Shown here piece by piece: positions 1-9,580 of a stretch of 64,000 nucleotides of DNA; position 1 is the stretch's first letter; each line of letters opens with the position of its first letter. The translations under genes were made by a program, and so were the position numbers. The stretch is from the NCBI GenBank assembly GCA_009785115.1, contig WQWY01000001.1:62001-126000 (forward strand). Reading direction: 5' to 3'. The notes under the pieces are model-generated. The model made no database searches and was not told where the DNA came from. It was given only the letters and a program-made list of their open reading frames with translations. Source of the DNA: Micrococcales bacterium (lineage in GTDB: Bacteria; Actinomycetota; Actinomycetes; Actinomycetales; Cellulomonadaceae).

Positions 1-839
1 CCCGGGACGGCGAGGTGCCACCGTCGACGTTCGTCGCCTCGGTGGGTGACGGGGTCGGGCTAGAAACCGACTCCAGCCAGGCGCTGCTCATGTTCCGCCA
101 GGTCACCACCGCGCTCACTCAGTGGGTACCGCCCGAGCGCCGCCCCGGGACGGCCGGGGCGCTGGTCGCCAGGCTGCTCCACCTGGTCGACGACCCGGAG
201 ATCGACCCGGACATCCGCCACCAGTGCCTGCGCGCTGTGTGCCGGCACGTGCGCCGACCGAACGCTCTCGACCGTCTGACCGCGCTGTTCTCCGGCGAGC
301 AGACGGTGCCCGGGGTGAGCCTCGACGCCGACCTTCGGTGGGAGGTCCTCACCGCGCTGGTGGCTTCAGGGCTGGCCGAGGAGCCAGAGATCGCCGACGA
401 GCTGCGGCGAGACCCGTCAGCGACAGGCGTGCGCGCCGCGGCGCTGGCCCGGGCCGCGATCCCCACCCCTGAGGCCAAGGCCCGGGCGTGGCGCGCGCTG
501 GTCGAGGACGACTCCCTGACCAACGCCCAGCAGGACGCCACGATCGAGGGGTTCTCGCGCACCTGGGACCACGACCTGCTGCGCCCCTACGTCCAGCCGT
601 ACTTCGACGCCCTGGGGAAGATCTGGCAGACGCGTTCCAGCGAGCCCGCCCAGCGCCTGGTCGACGGGCTGTTCCCCGCCGCTCTGGCCGGGCACCCGCA
701 CGTCGACCTGCTGGGCCTGGCCGACGCCTGGCTCGACGAGAACCCGTCCGCCCCGCCCGCGCTGCGGCGGATGATGCTGGAGAACCGCGACGCCGTCCGA
801 CGGGCGCTGGTCGCCCAAGAGGCCGACCTGCGCGAGTAG
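1..839 (+). CDS. pepN: Aminopeptidase N, C-terminal part (5' end outside window)
   Basis: About 278 residues in one open frame reaching a TAG stop, with no start in the window, so the gene begins upstream. The helical, Ala/Leu/Arg-rich sequence matches the ERAP1-like C-terminal domain of M1 zinc aminopeptidases (actinobacterial PepN): it runs through DADLRWEVLTALVASG and ends in PPALRRMMLENRDAVRRAL. That domain caps the catalytic cleft; the HEXXH catalytic domain would lie upstream. The family is cytosolic and removes N-terminal residues from peptides. It converges with malQ, 14 bp away. Family assignment is fairly sure; catalytic residues cannot be checked here. Confidence 0.8.
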   Translation, partial: RDGEVPPSTFVASVGDGVGLETDSSQALLMFRQVTTALTQWVPPERRPGTAGALVARLLHLVDDPEIDPDIRHQCLRAVCRHVRRPNALDRLTALFSGEQTVPGVSLDADLRWEVLTALVASGLAEEPEIADELRRDPSATGVRAAALARAAIPTPEAKARAWRALVEDDSLTNAQQDATIEGFSRTWDHDLLRPYVQPYFDALGKIWQTRSSEPAQRLVDGLFPAALAGHPHVDLLGLADAWLDENPSAPPALRRMMLENRDAVRRALVAQEADLRE

Positions 840-853
840 GTGCTCGGAGAGCG

Positions 854-2977
854 TCAGCCCTCGTTCAGCACCCGCACCAGGGAGACCAGGCGGGGGTTGT
901 GCGCCAGGTCTTCGATGGCGACCAGGTTGCCGGCGGGGTCGGCCAGCGGCACCTTCCAGTTCGGGTACTCGGTGTCGGTGCCAGGCTGGTTCTGGGCGCG
1001 CCGCTCCCCCACGGCGTCGACCAGGGCGACCCCGACGAGCACGGCGGGGGTGTCCAGCACGTAGCGGTGCATCGCCTCGACGATGGTCCGCTCGGAGGCG
1101 TCCTGGTCGATCAGGCCCCGCTCGATCAGCGCGGCGACCATCGCGTCGCGCTCGGCCTGAGCCCGGGCCCGCACCACCTCGACAGGCTCGGCGAGCAGCC
1201 CGAGCCGTTCGCGCAGGGCCACGTGCTCCCCGGCGAGGTAGCCGGCCGTCGGCGGCAGGTCGTGGGTGGTGACCGTGGCCAGCTGCAACCGCCGCCAGTG
1301 CTCGGGCGGGCGAGGACGGCCGTCCTCGTTCTCGAACCACAGCACCCCGGTGCCGAGGATGCCGCGCTCAGACAAGTAGTCGCGCACCCACGGCTCGACG
1401 GTGCCGAGATCCTCACCGATGACCACCGCACCGGCCCGCGCCGCCTCGAGCATGAGGATGCCGACCAGGGCCTCGTGGTCGTAGCGGACGTACGCGCCGT
1501 CCGCCGCCCCGTTCCCGGTCGGGATCCACCACAGTCGGAACAGCCCGAGCACGTGGTCGATGCGGATGGCCCCGGCGTGACGCAGCACGGTGCGCAGCAT
1601 GTCGCGGAACGGCCGGTACCCGGCGCGGGCGAGCTCGTCAGGGTGCCAGGGTGGCTGGGTCCAGTCCTGACCCTGCTGGTTGTACATGTCTGGCGGGGCG
1701 CCGACGGTCGCACCCTGGGCGAGCACCTGACCCATGCTCCACGCGTCGGCCCCGTCGAGGTGCACCCCGACGGCGAGGTCGTGCATGATCCCCAGCGCCT
1801 GCCCCGCGTCCAGCGCGGCACGCTGGGCGGTGGCCAGCTGCTCGTCAGCGACCCACTGCAGCCAGGTGTAGAAGGCGATGCGCTCAGCGAGGGTCTCGCG
1901 CAGCCCGGCCACCACGGGGCCGGCGGGGTCGCGGGCCTCCTCCGGGAACGGTGAGCCTCCGTAGTGCTCGTCCAGCGCGCACCACAGCGCGAAGGTCGCC
2001 AGGCCCGGGCCTTCCTCGGCGACGTAACGGTCGAAGGCGGCCTGCCGCGCCGGGGAGCGCGGCACCCCGAACACGACCTCGAGCGCTGAGCGCTTGGCCG
2101 TCCAGGCGGCGTCGCGGTCGATCGGCCCGGCGTCGGTGTTCAACGCCCGGACAGGCTCGGCGGCCCACTCGACCAGCGCCAGGTCGGCCGAGGAGAGGTA
2201 GGCGGTCTCGCGGACGTCCTCGACCCGGATGTACAGGGGGTTGACGAACCTGCGGGTGACCGGCAGGTACGGGCTGGGCGTCATCGGCCCGACCGGCTCG
2301 GCGGCGTGCACCGGGTTGATGAGCGTGAAGCCCGCGCCGCACCGCCCAGACAGGTCGACCAGCTCAGCCAGGTCAGCGAAGTCCCCGACGCCCCACGAGA
2401 GCCGGGAGCGGATCGAGTACAGCTGGGCCATGAAGCCCCACACGCGAGAGTCGACGAGGCTCTCGGGCAGCTCCAGCCGCGCGGGGACGACGACCAGGGT
2501 GGTCCGCGCCTGGGCGCTCGGCCCCTGGGCGTGGATCTCGTGCCAACCCAGCGGCAGGTCGTCAGGGATGTCGAAGGCCGCCTGCCCGACCGTCCGCCCG
2601 TCCACCTGGCGCGGCTCGACCAGCACGTCAGCCTGCACGAGGTCCACCCGACCGCCGCCGGCCTCGGCGTCCAGGTCGACCCAGCAGATCACCGGGTCGC
2701 CGTGGTCGACGTGCACCGGCAGCTGGGACCCCTGCCCGACGGTCAGCACGACCACCGGCGGCAAGGTGCGCCGCCACGGGGCGTCGGCGCGGTGGGCCAG
2801 CGCCGCGTCCACGTGCCCGGGCGTCGACGCATCGACCCCGAGCGCTGCCAGCACGCCGACCAGCGTGCTGGCCGAGACGTGCACCAGGTCTCCCGCGTTG
2901 CTCCAGTGCTCCGTCGAGATCGCGTGCTCGTGCGCCAGGCGCACGAGTGCGTCAGAGGGGTGCTCGCTCACCGTCAC
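854..2977 (-). CDS. malQ: 4-alpha-glucanotransferase (GH77 amylomaltase)
   Basis: 707 residues, the length usual for actinobacterial MalQ. An N-terminal beta-rich extension of about 150 residues precedes the GH77 barrel. The nucleophile Asp sits in the RIDHVLG motif near residue 474, the acid/base Glu in GEDLG near residue 522, and the third carboxylate in TTHDLPP near residue 573. The enzyme transfers alpha-1,4-glucan segments between malto-oligosaccharides in cytosolic maltose/glycogen metabolism. ATG start; divergent from the oligopeptidase gene with a 122-bp shared upstream region. No partner maltose genes are adjacent. Confidence 0.95.
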   Translation of the reverse strand: MTVSEHPSDALVRLAHEHAISTEHWSNAGDLVHVSASTLVGVLAALGVDASTPGHVDAALAHRADAPWRRTLPPVVVLTVGQGSQLPVHVDHGDPVICWVDLDAEAGGGRVDLVQADVLVEPRQVDGRTVGQAAFDIPDDLPLGWHEIHAQGPSAQARTTLVVVPARLELPESLVDSRVWGFMAQLYSIRSRLSWGVGDFADLAELVDLSGRCGAGFTLINPVHAAEPVGPMTPSPYLPVTRRFVNPLYIRVEDVRETAYLSSADLALVEWAAEPVRALNTDAGPIDRDAAWTAKRSALEVVFGVPRSPARQAAFDRYVAEEGPGLATFALWCALDEHYGGSPFPEEARDPAGPVVAGLRETLAERIAFYTWLQWVADEQLATAQRAALDAGQALGIMHDLAVGVHLDGADAWSMGQVLAQGATVGAPPDMYNQQGQDWTQPPWHPDELARAGYRPFRDMLRTVLRHAGAIRIDHVLGLFRLWWIPTGNGAADGAYVRYDHEALVGILMLEAARAGAVVIGEDLGTVEPWVRDYLSERGILGTGVLWFENEDGRPRPPEHWRRLQLATVTTHDLPPTAGYLAGEHVALRERLGLLAEPVEVVRARAQAERDAMVAALIERGLIDQDASERTIVEAMHRYVLDTPAVLVGVALVDAVGERRAQNQPGTDTEYPNWKVPLADPAGNLVAIEDLAHNPRLVSLVRVLNEG

Positions 2978-3086
2978 GCTCCCGATCCTGCCACGTCACG
3001 TGCGATCACGCCGCGCCCGTCCCGACCAGCGGCGACCTTCCCGCGGGCACGACGGTGCGTCTGCTCGTCCGACGCGCGGAACACCG

Positions 3087-3092
3087 TAGCCT
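3087..3092 (+). promoter_or_regulatory. -10 box (TAGCCT) of a leaderless oligopeptidase transcript
   Basis: TAGCCT ends 7 nt before the GTG start at 3100, which places transcription initiation at or next to the start codon. No Shine-Dalgarno sequence fits between. Inferred from spacing and from the same arrangement at several other genes in the window. Confidence 0.5.
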
Positions 3093-3099
3093 TCACGGT

Positions 3100-5250
3100 G
3101 TGAGCCTCCCTGACTCCTACCCGTCCGCTCGACGTGACCCGGTGGTCGAGAACCTGCACGGCCGGTCGGTCGCAGACCCGTACCGGTGGTTGGAGGACGC
3201 GGCCGACCCGGCGACGCAGGCGTGGACGGCCGCGCAGGACGAGCTCTGGTCGGCCTGGCGGGCCGGGACCGCCGACCTGCTCACTGACGGCCCGTTCGCG
3301 ACCGACCGGCTCACGGCCCGGCTCCACGAGCTGCTCGGGGCCGGCTTCGTCTCGCCCCCGGTGTGGCGGGGCGACCGACGGTTCTTCACCCGACGCTCGG
3401 GCGATCAGGAACACCCCGTCGTCGTGGTCGCTGACGACACCGAGGGCGCCGGAGGTGCCGACGAGCGGGTGATCGTCGACCCGGTGGCGCTGGACGCGAC
3501 CGGTGCCACGACGCTGGACGCCTGGCAGCCCTCGAAGGAGGGCGACCTGGTGGCCTACCAGGTCTCGACCGGAGGCACCGAGGAGTCGGTGCTGCGGGTG
3601 CTCGACGTGGCGACGGGTGATGACGTCGACGGCCCGATCGACCGGGCCCGGTACTCGCCCGTGGCCTGGCTGCCCGGCGGGGAGTCGTTCTACTACGTGC
3701 GTCGCCTCGACCCCGCGCTGGTGCCGCCCGACGAGCAGCAGTACCACCGCAGGGTCTGGTGGCACCGCCTGGGCACCGACCCGGCCGAAGACGTCGAGGT
3801 GTTCGGTGCCGACCAGGCCATGACGACCTACTTCGGGGCGCAGGTCTCCCGAGACGGGCGCTGGCTGATCGTCTCGGCGTCAGAGGGGACCGCCCCGCGC
3901 ACCGACGTGTGGATCGCCGACCTCGAGGCGTCATCACCGCGGGCCCCGGTGTTCCGCGAGGTCGCGGTGGGGCTCGACGCGGAGGTCGGCGCGTGGGTCG
4001 GCCGCGACGGGCGACTCTACGTGCACACCGACCTGGACGCCCCTCGCGGCAGGCTGGCCTGGGCCGACCCGACCGAGCCGACGCTGTGGCACCCGCTGCT
4101 CGCCGAAGACCCTGAGGCGGTGCTGGAAGACGTCGCCCTGATCGACGGCGGCGGAGACGAGCGGGAGCCGACGGCGCTGCTGGCCTCGTGGCGGCGGCAC
4201 GCCGTCAGCGAGATCACGGTGCACGACCCGCGCACCGGGGCCCGCACCGGCACGGTCGACCTGCCTGGCATGGGCTCGGTGGGAGGCCTGGTCACCCGAC
4301 CCGAGGGCGGCGGAGAGGTCTGGTTCTCCTACACCGACCACACCACCGTGCCCACAGTCTTCCGCTGGGTCGAGGGGGCGACGACGGTGTGGGCGACCCC
4401 GCCGGGGACGCTCGCGACGCTGCCCGAGGTGGAGGTGCACCGGCTGGAGTCCGTCAGCGCGGACGGCACCGTGGTGCGGGCGTTCGTCGTGGCACCGGCC
4501 GGGCTGCGCGGTCCTGACGGGCCGACTCACCCCGTCCCGACCGTCTTGTACGGCTACGGCGGGTTCCAGATCAGCCTCGACCCCGCCTACTCGGCGACCA
4601 CCCTGGCCTGGGTCGAGGCTGGCGGGGCGTACGTGGTGGCGAACCTGCGCGGCGGCGGGGAGGAGGGCGAGACCTGGCACCGCGACGGGATGCGGGGCGA
4701 CAAGCAGCACGTGTTCGACGACCTGCACGCCGTAGCCAGCACGTTGATCGACCAGGGCTGGACCACCCCGGCCCAGCTCGCGGTGTGGGGCGGCTCCAAC
4801 GGCGGGCTGCTCGTGGGCGCGACCATCACCCAACGCCCTGACCTGTACGCCGCGGCGGTCTGCTCGGCGCCGTTGCTGGACATGGTGCGCTACCAGCGCT
4901 TCGGCCTGGGGGTGACCTGGACGGAGGAGTACGGCGACGCCGACGTGCCCGAAGAGCTCGACTGGCTGCTGGCCTACTCCCCCTACCACCGGGTGAGCGC
5001 CGGGACCGCCTACCCGGCCGTGCTGTTCACGGTGTTCGAGGGAGACACCCGGGTCGACCCGCTGCACGCCCGCAAGATGGCCGCCGCGCTCCAGGCCGCC
5101 ACCACCCGCCCGCTGGCGGAGGCGCCGGTGCTGCTGCGCCTGGAGAGGGACGTAGGCCACGGTGGGCGGGCGCTGTCGCGCTCGATCACGCTGATCGTCG
5201 AACAGCTTCAGCACGTCGCCCGCCAGTCCGGCGCGGGGGGCCGGCCATGA
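3100..5250 (+). CDS. S9A family prolyl oligopeptidase / oligopeptidase B-like
   Basis: 716 residues from a GTG start, chosen because it follows a -10 box by 7 nt and begins the family's VSLPDSYP..RRDPVVENLHG N-terminus; the frame is open further upstream but is not conserved-looking. The N-terminal beta-propeller region is followed by an alpha/beta-hydrolase domain. The Ser is in WGGSNGG (about S566), the Asp in EGDTRVDP (about D649) and the His in DVGHGG (about H687). It is a cytosolic serine peptidase cutting short peptides after proline or basic residues; the exact specificity is not readable from the sequence. Its stop overlaps the next start by 4 nt. Confidence 0.9.
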   Translation: MSLPDSYPSARRDPVVENLHGRSVADPYRWLEDAADPATQAWTAAQDELWSAWRAGTADLLTDGPFATDRLTARLHELLGAGFVSPPVWRGDRRFFTRRSGDQEHPVVVVADDTEGAGGADERVIVDPVALDATGATTLDAWQPSKEGDLVAYQVSTGGTEESVLRVLDVATGDDVDGPIDRARYSPVAWLPGGESFYYVRRLDPALVPPDEQQYHRRVWWHRLGTDPAEDVEVFGADQAMTTYFGAQVSRDGRWLIVSASEGTAPRTDVWIADLEASSPRAPVFREVAVGLDAEVGAWVGRDGRLYVHTDLDAPRGRLAWADPTEPTLWHPLLAEDPEAVLEDVALIDGGGDEREPTALLASWRRHAVSEITVHDPRTGARTGTVDLPGMGSVGGLVTRPEGGGEVWFSYTDHTTVPTVFRWVEGATTVWATPPGTLATLPEVEVHRLESVSADGTVVRAFVVAPAGLRGPDGPTHPVPTVLYGYGGFQISLDPAYSATTLAWVEAGGAYVVANLRGGGEEGETWHRDGMRGDKQHVFDDLHAVASTLIDQGWTTPAQLAVWGGSNGGLLVGATITQRPDLYAAAVCSAPLLDMVRYQRFGLGVTWTEEYGDADVPEELDWLLAYSPYHRVSAGTAYPAVLFTVFEGDTRVDPLHARKMAAALQAATTRPLAEAPVLLRLERDVGHGGRALSRSITLIVEQLQHVARQSGAGGRP

Positions 5251-6164
5251 CGGGGCTCGTGACGGCCGAGGAAGGCTCCTGGTGGGAGTGGTTCCTCGGG
5301 ATGCCGCTGCGGATCACCGCCTACGTGGTCGGCGGTCTGCTGGTGCTGGCCGTGCTGCGGGCCCTGATCTCCTGGGTGACCCACCGGCTGTCGCGCGAGC
5401 CGGGCCCGGGCTCCGACCTGGCGGCGGTCCTGGCGAAGGTCAACCCGCTGGTCGCGGCCCGACGGGCGCAACGGGCCCGCACCGTGGGCTCGGTGCTGCG
5501 CTCGGGGGCGTCGCTGCTGGTCACCACCATCGTCGGGCTCCTGGTGCTCGACGCGCTGGACATCAACCTGGCGCCGTTCATCGCCTCGGCGGGGATCGTC
5601 GGCGTCGCCCTGGGTTTTGGCGCCCAGTCGCTGGTCAAGGACTTCCTCACCGGGCTGTTCATGCTCATCGAAGACCAGTACGGCGTCGGTGACGTGGTCG
5701 ACGTCGGGCCGACGTCCGGCACCGTCGAGGCCGTCGGGCTTCGGGTGACCAAGGTCCGCGACCTGGACGGCACCCTGTGGTTCGTGCCGAACGGGTCCAT
5801 CGTGCGTGTGGCGAACAAGACCCAGCAGTGGGCGACCGCGACGCTCGACGTCGAGGTCGACTACTTCGCTGACCTGGACCACGTGCGCACCCTGCTCGCC
5901 GAGGCCGCGGCCGAGGTGGTCACCGACCCGGAGATCGCCGACGACGTGCGCGGCGAGCCGACGGTGACCGGGCTGGAGAACCTCACGGCCCTGGCGATCA
6001 CCCTCCGCATCCAGGTGCGCACCTCACCGGCACGTCAGTGGGAGGTGGCCCGCCGTCTGCGGGTCGCGGTGCGCGACACGCTGGTCGCCGCGCACGTCCC
6101 GCTCGCCGGTCAACGCAACCTGTGGGTGCGCCACGACCGGGACGACGCTCCCCCAGGGGCCTGA
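5247..6164 (+). CDS. MscS-type mechanosensitive ion channel
   Basis: 305 residues. Three hydrophobic segments lie at roughly residues 18-42, 78-102 and 107-128. The pore helix TM3 carries the Gly/Ala-rich packing pattern GIVGVALGFGAQSLVKDF, followed by the MscS beta-domain (EDQYGVGDVVDVG, VPNGSIVRVANK) and a C-terminal alpha/beta domain. Such channels open under membrane tension and release solutes on hypo-osmotic shock. Translation is probably coupled to the upstream peptidase gene through an ATGA overlap. It converges with the PTS EIIA gene. Confidence 0.92.
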   Translation: MTGLVTAEEGSWWEWFLGMPLRITAYVVGGLLVLAVLRALISWVTHRLSREPGPGSDLAAVLAKVNPLVAARRAQRARTVGSVLRSGASLLVTTIVGLLVLDALDINLAPFIASAGIVGVALGFGAQSLVKDFLTGLFMLIEDQYGVGDVVDVGPTSGTVEAVGLRVTKVRDLDGTLWFVPNGSIVRVANKTQQWATATLDVEVDYFADLDHVRTLLAEAAAEVVTDPEIADDVRGEPTVTGLENLTALAITLRIQVRTSPARQWEVARRLRVAVRDTLVAAHVPLAGQRNLWVRHDRDDAPPGA

Positions 6165-6187
6165 GGGCGCCTCGGCCTGAGAAGACG

Positions 6188-6649
6188 CTAGACCTGGTGC
6201 GGCCAGTCGAGCACGGGGTCGCCGGCGTCGACCTCGGCGCCTGGCGCGACGAGGGGAAGCACCTGGCCCGGCTCGGCCTGGAGCGCGATCACCGGGCACA
6301 GGGTGGACAGCCCGGCGGACGCCACACCGACCGGTGACCAGGTCAGCACCCTGTCACCCGCGGTGACCCGCGCCCCGACGGTCGCGAACACCGTGAACCC
6401 CTGACCGTTCAGCGTCACCGTGTCGATGCCGACGTGCACCAGCACCGCGGTGCGCGGGGCCGCAGAGATGACGAAGGCGTGGGGGTGGACGGCGGCGACG
6501 ACACCGTCACAGGGTGCCCGGACCGTGATCCGCTCCAGGTGCTGAGGTTCGACGGCCACCCCCGGGCCGACGACGAGGTCAGCGAACACCGGGTCAGGCA
6601 CGTCGCTCAGCGACCGCACGACTCCGGGGACCGGGCTCACCACGCGCAT
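6188..6649 (-). CDS. PTS glucose-family EIIA component
   Basis: 153 residues, a stand-alone EIIA of the glucose superfamily. The phospho-accepting His is H72 in LVHVGIDTV, and its partner His lies in HPHAFVI (about H57). It would pass phosphate from HPr to EIIB. It starts 3 bp downstream of the EIIB gene, so the two form an operon. No EIIC permease, HPr or EI is nearby. The sugar is therefore unknown; glucose, maltose and N-acetylglucosamine are the usual substrates. Confidence 0.93.
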   Translation of the reverse strand: MRVVSPVPGVVRSLSDVPDPVFADLVVGPGVAVEPQHLERITVRAPCDGVVAAVHPHAFVISAAPRTAVLVHVGIDTVTLNGQGFTVFATVGARVTAGDRVLTWSPVGVASAGLSTLCPVIALQAEPGQVLPLVAPGAEVDAGDPVLDWPHQV

Positions 6650-6652
6650 GTC

Positions 6653-6883
6653 TCAACGCATCCCGTCGAGCGTGGCGGCGATCTCCTCGGCGGCGGGCCC
6701 GACGATCACCTGGACGATCCTTCCTGAGCAGACCACCCCGAACGCCCCGGCCTGTCTCAGCGCGGTGTCGTCCACCGCGGTCACGTCGCTGACCTGGATC
6801 CGCAGCCGGGTGATGCACGGCTCGAGCGACGTGATGTTGACCGCCCCACCGAGGGCGGTCAACAGCTGCTCGACCTGGATCAC
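6653..6883 (-). CDS. PTS glucose-family EIIB component
   Basis: 76 residues, the size of an isolated EIIB(Glc) domain. The phospho-accepting Cys is C23 in SLEPCITRLR, with the usual VGPAAEEIA C-terminal helix. It takes phosphate from the EIIA encoded 3 bp downstream and would phosphorylate sugar through an EIIC encoded elsewhere. GTG start. A TAGGCT -10 box ends 6 nt upstream, so the EIIB-EIIA transcript is probably leaderless. Confidence 0.92.
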   Translation of the reverse strand: MIQVEQLLTALGGAVNITSLEPCITRLRIQVSDVTAVDDTALRQAGAFGVVCSGRIVQVIVGPAAEEIAATLDGMR

Positions 6884-6889
6884 CGCCCC

Positions 6890-6895
6890 AGCCTA
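6890..6895 (-). promoter_or_regulatory. -10 box (TAGGCT) of the leaderless EIIB-EIIA operon
   Basis: On the minus strand TAGGCT lies 6 nt before the GTG start of EIIB. There is no room for a ribosome-binding site, which fits leaderless initiation. Confidence 0.45.
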
Positions 6896-7019
6896 GCCGG
6901 GACACCCCACCGCTGCCTCTATCGTTTTCCACAGAGCGCATCGTCGTGATCCGTGACCGTCCGACTGTCGTCGGTGTCGGCAGCGGTCGCGAGCAGCCGT
7001 CGACCGAAGGGATCAGCGT

Positions 7020-7895
7020 ATGAACGAGACCGACCGCGGAGCCGTCGACGCCGTGCTCGCTGCCATGGACCTCGCCCCCGTGGACAGCAGACCGGACACG
7101 TTCGCGGGCACCAGCCTGCCCCAGCCGATCGGCCGCGTCTTCGGCGGGCAGGTGCTGGCCCAGGTGGTGATGGCCGCCGCCCGCACCCTGCCAGACGAGC
7201 GCCTGGTGCACTCGATGCACGGCTACTTCTTGCGCCCGGGAGACCCGGAGGTGCCCATCGAGCTGCGGGTCGACCGCCTGCGCGACGGCCGCTCCTTCTC
7301 CGTCAGATCGGTCCAGGCGCTGCAGCACGACGAGCCGATGATGTCGGCGACCGTGTCGTTCCAGATCGACCAGCCCGGGCTGGACAACCACGAGCCGATG
7401 CCGGGCCTGGTGCCCTCGCCCGAGGACGTGCCGACGGCCGCCGACGTCCTGGCACACCTCGACCACCCCGTGGCCCGCTACTGGAGCCAGGAGACCGCGT
7501 TCGACGTACGTCACGTCGGCAGCTCGCTGTACATCTCGGGGCAGCCGAGCGCCACCGGCCGACAGATGGCCTGGATGAGGTCTCGCACCCCCCTGCCGGA
7601 CGACCCGGTGCTGCACCGCGCCCTGATCGCGTTCGCGTGCGACCAGGTGATGCTCGAGCCGTCGATGCGACGCTCAGGGCTGAGCTGGTCCTCCCCCGGC
7701 CTGTCCGTGGCGAGCCTGGACCACGCGATGTGGTGGCACCGCCCGGCCCGAGCCGACGAGTGGTTGCTGTACGCGCAGTCTTCCCCCAGCGCCCAGGGCG
7801 GGCGCGGCCTGGGCAAGGCGCGCGTGTTCCAGGCCGACGGCACCCTGGTCGCCTCGATCGCCCAGGAGGGCATGATCCGAGTCCCGATGGGCTGA
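7020..7895 (+). CDS. tesB: Acyl-CoA thioesterase II
   Basis: 291 residues with two hotdog folds. The N-terminal half carries PIGRVFGGQVLAQ and HSMHGYFLRPGDP, and the C-terminal half ends in ASIAQEGMIR. The catalytic-type Asp is in FACDQVML (about D208) and the Gln in IAQEG (about Q282), as in E. coli TesB. It hydrolyses medium- and long-chain acyl-CoA to free acid and CoA in the cytosol. It stands alone between the PTS pair and a small membrane protein. ATG start. Confidence 0.95.
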   Translation: MNETDRGAVDAVLAAMDLAPVDSRPDTFAGTSLPQPIGRVFGGQVLAQVVMAAARTLPDERLVHSMHGYFLRPGDPEVPIELRVDRLRDGRSFSVRSVQALQHDEPMMSATVSFQIDQPGLDNHEPMPGLVPSPEDVPTAADVLAHLDHPVARYWSQETAFDVRHVGSSLYISGQPSATGRQMAWMRSRTPLPDDPVLHRALIAFACDQVMLEPSMRRSGLSWSSPGLSVASLDHAMWWHRPARADEWLLYAQSSPSAQGGRGLGKARVFQADGTLVASIAQEGMIRVPMG

Positions 7896-8086
7896 GGACA
7901 GACACCCCCGCCCCCGAGGGCCACGAGTCCCGATGGTGAGAGCGCCACCGTCTGGCCCGAGCACATCACCGCCATCAAGGCTCTCTGGGCGGGTACCCGG
8001 CTGATACCGACCGTCACAGCGGGCGGCGGAGGATCGCTGATGGCACCATCGACGAGTGACCACCGTGCGCCACCTCAGGCTCTGAC

Positions 8087-8338
8087 ATGGGTCGTCACTC
8101 GTCCCTGTCTCCCCTGGACGCCCACCCGCCGCGCCGCGGACGCTCGACGGCGCAGGTCTGGGCCGGGCGTGTGACCGTCGGCCTGGTCGCCTGTGTCGCG
8201 ACCGTCCTCGCCAGCCGGCTGACCGGTGCGACCTGGTGGACGTCGGCGCTGATCGGGCTGGTCGCGGCCTTCGTCGTCCCCATCGCCGCCTGGGCGGCGG
8301 GCTTCACCCCTGACGCTCCCCACGACGAGGAGGCGTAG
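8087..8338 (+). CDS. Small two-helix membrane protein, unknown function
   Basis: 83 residues: a basic, proline-containing N-terminus of about 25 residues, two hydrophobic helices (about 27-44 and 52-71) and a short acidic tail ending DEEA. No family recognised. The 190 bp upstream contain no convincing gene. ATG start; it precedes the ATP-grasp gene by 61 bp. Confidence 0.55.
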   Translation: MGRHSSLSPLDAHPPRRGRSTAQVWAGRVTVGLVACVATVLASRLTGATWWTSALIGLVAAFVVPIAAWAAGFTPDAPHDEEA

Positions 8339-8386
8339 GGCGCGTCCGCCCCGCACCGCGACCGCACGTCGTGATGCACCCCTGGC

Positions 8387-8392
8387 TAGACT
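8387..8392 (+). promoter_or_regulatory. -10 box (TAGACT) of the ATP-grasp gene
   Basis: TAGACT ends 7 nt before the GTG at 8400, with no Shine-Dalgarno between, again the leaderless layout. Confidence 0.5.
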
Positions 8393-8399
8393 CGGCTCC

Positions 8400-9350
8400 G
8401 TGAACGATCCCACGACGTCGACGCCCCGACTGGCCCTCGCGACCTGTGCCGAGCTTCCCGACCTGGACGAGTCGGACCAGAGGCTGCGCGAGACGCTCTC
8501 AGGGCTCGGGGTGGCCAGCGAGGTGGTCGTCTGGGACGACCCGACCGTGGACTGGGGCACCTACCCCACGGTGCTCATCCGCTCGACCTGGGACTACACC
8601 AGCCGGGTGCGGCACTTCACGGAGTGGACCCGCCGGGTCGAGCGCACGTCCACGCTGCTCAACCCCGCCGACGTGGTGGCGTGGAACATCGACAAGATCT
8701 ACCTGCGCGACCTGGAGCAGCACGGGCTGCCGATCGTCCCGACGATCTGGCTGGACCCGGAGCGCCAGCTCTCCGCCCGGGGCATCCACACCCGCTTCCC
8801 GGCCTTCGGCGACTTCGTCATCAAGCCGACGGTCTCGGCCGGGTCCCGCGACACCGGCCGGTACGACGCCTCGCAGACCCCCTCGCGGGCGCTGGCGATC
8901 ACCCACGCGAAGAACCTGCTCGGGGTGGGCCGCCACGTGATGGTGCAGCGCTATCTGAAGCAGGTGGACACCGTCGGGGAGACCTCCCTGGTCTACGTGG
9001 ACGGCGAGTTCAGCCACGCGGTGCGCAAGGGCCCGGTGCTCGAGGGCCCGTACCGCGCCGAGGACACCGAGGGCGTGCTGTACCGGGAAGAGGAGATGGC
9101 CTCCCGGGAGGCGTCACCCGCCGAGCGCGAGCTCGCCGACCGGGTGATCGCCACGCTCCCGACGGTGATCCCCCAGCTGGAGGGGTCGCTGCTGTATGCC
9201 CGGGTCGACCTGATCCCCGACAACGACGGCAGCCCGCTGATCCTGGAGGTCGAGCTCATCGAGCCGTCCCTGTTCTTCGAGCACGCCCCTGGTGCGGTAG
9301 AGCGCTTCGCCCAGGCCCTCGTCGCCCGCTTCTCCGAGCGTCCCGCCTGA
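8400..9350 (+). CDS. ATP-grasp domain protein (RimK/GshB-like)
   Basis: 316 residues. An N-terminal pre-ATP-grasp region reads LALATCAELPDLDESD. The ATP-grasp fold follows, with the phosphate-binding loop FVIKPTVSAGSRDTGRY, a hinge (MVQRYLKQVDTVGETS) and the metal-binding segment ILEVELIEPSLFF. Such enzymes join a carboxylate to an amine through an acyl-phosphate; similar actinobacterial proteins are annotated only as RimK-like ligases. The substrate is unknown and no neighbour suggests one. The GTG start is fixed by the adjacent -10 box. Confidence 0.82.
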   Translation: MNDPTTSTPRLALATCAELPDLDESDQRLRETLSGLGVASEVVVWDDPTVDWGTYPTVLIRSTWDYTSRVRHFTEWTRRVERTSTLLNPADVVAWNIDKIYLRDLEQHGLPIVPTIWLDPERQLSARGIHTRFPAFGDFVIKPTVSAGSRDTGRYDASQTPSRALAITHAKNLLGVGRHVMVQRYLKQVDTVGETSLVYVDGEFSHAVRKGPVLEGPYRAEDTEGVLYREEEMASREASPAERELADRVIATLPTVIPQLEGSLLYARVDLIPDNDGSPLILEVELIEPSLFFEHAPGAVERFAQALVARFSERPA

Positions 9351-9423
9351 GTGCCCGATCAGCGCGTTCGGGCTGCGCCGCCAGAACCGCTACACTGTCC
9401 GTCGGCCCGCCTGCGCGGGTCAT

Positions 9424-9498
9424 GGTGGCTATAGCTCAGCCTGGTAGAGCACCTGGTTGTGGTCCAGGGGGTCGCGGGTTCAAGTCCCGTTAGCCACC
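9424..9498 (+). tRNA. tRNA-His (GTG)
   Basis: A cloverleaf with acceptor GTGGCTA/TAGCCAC, a T arm with GGTTCAAGT, and an anticodon arm CCTGG-TTGTGGT-CCAGG giving anticodon GTG. The extra G at -1 (9424) faces C73, the tRNA-His identity feature. The 3' CCA is not encoded. A TACACT -10-like hexamer lies at 9391. Confidence 0.96.
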
Positions 9499-9546
9499 CG
9501 CGATCGAGGGCGACCTGTGCTTGCGTACTGCGCAAGCCGGGTCGCT

Positions 9547-9580
9547 CTCGGCATTCTGCGCGGGGCCCAGCCCCGCACCC
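9547..9580 (+). repeat. Degenerate direct repeat, left copy
   Basis: Shares about 30 of 34 positions with 11555-11590, including an identical run CTCGGCATTCTGCGCG. The two copies bracket a 2-kb islet with a recombinase-like remnant and a secreted-protein operon. Could be an old att or insertion duplication, or simply a dispersed element. Confidence 0.5.

Noticed and set aside
7896..8086. Possible small gene after tesB (frame reading WPEHITAIKALWAG)
   Set aside because: No start codon or ribosome-binding site, and the frame runs into the next gene with shadow-like composition.
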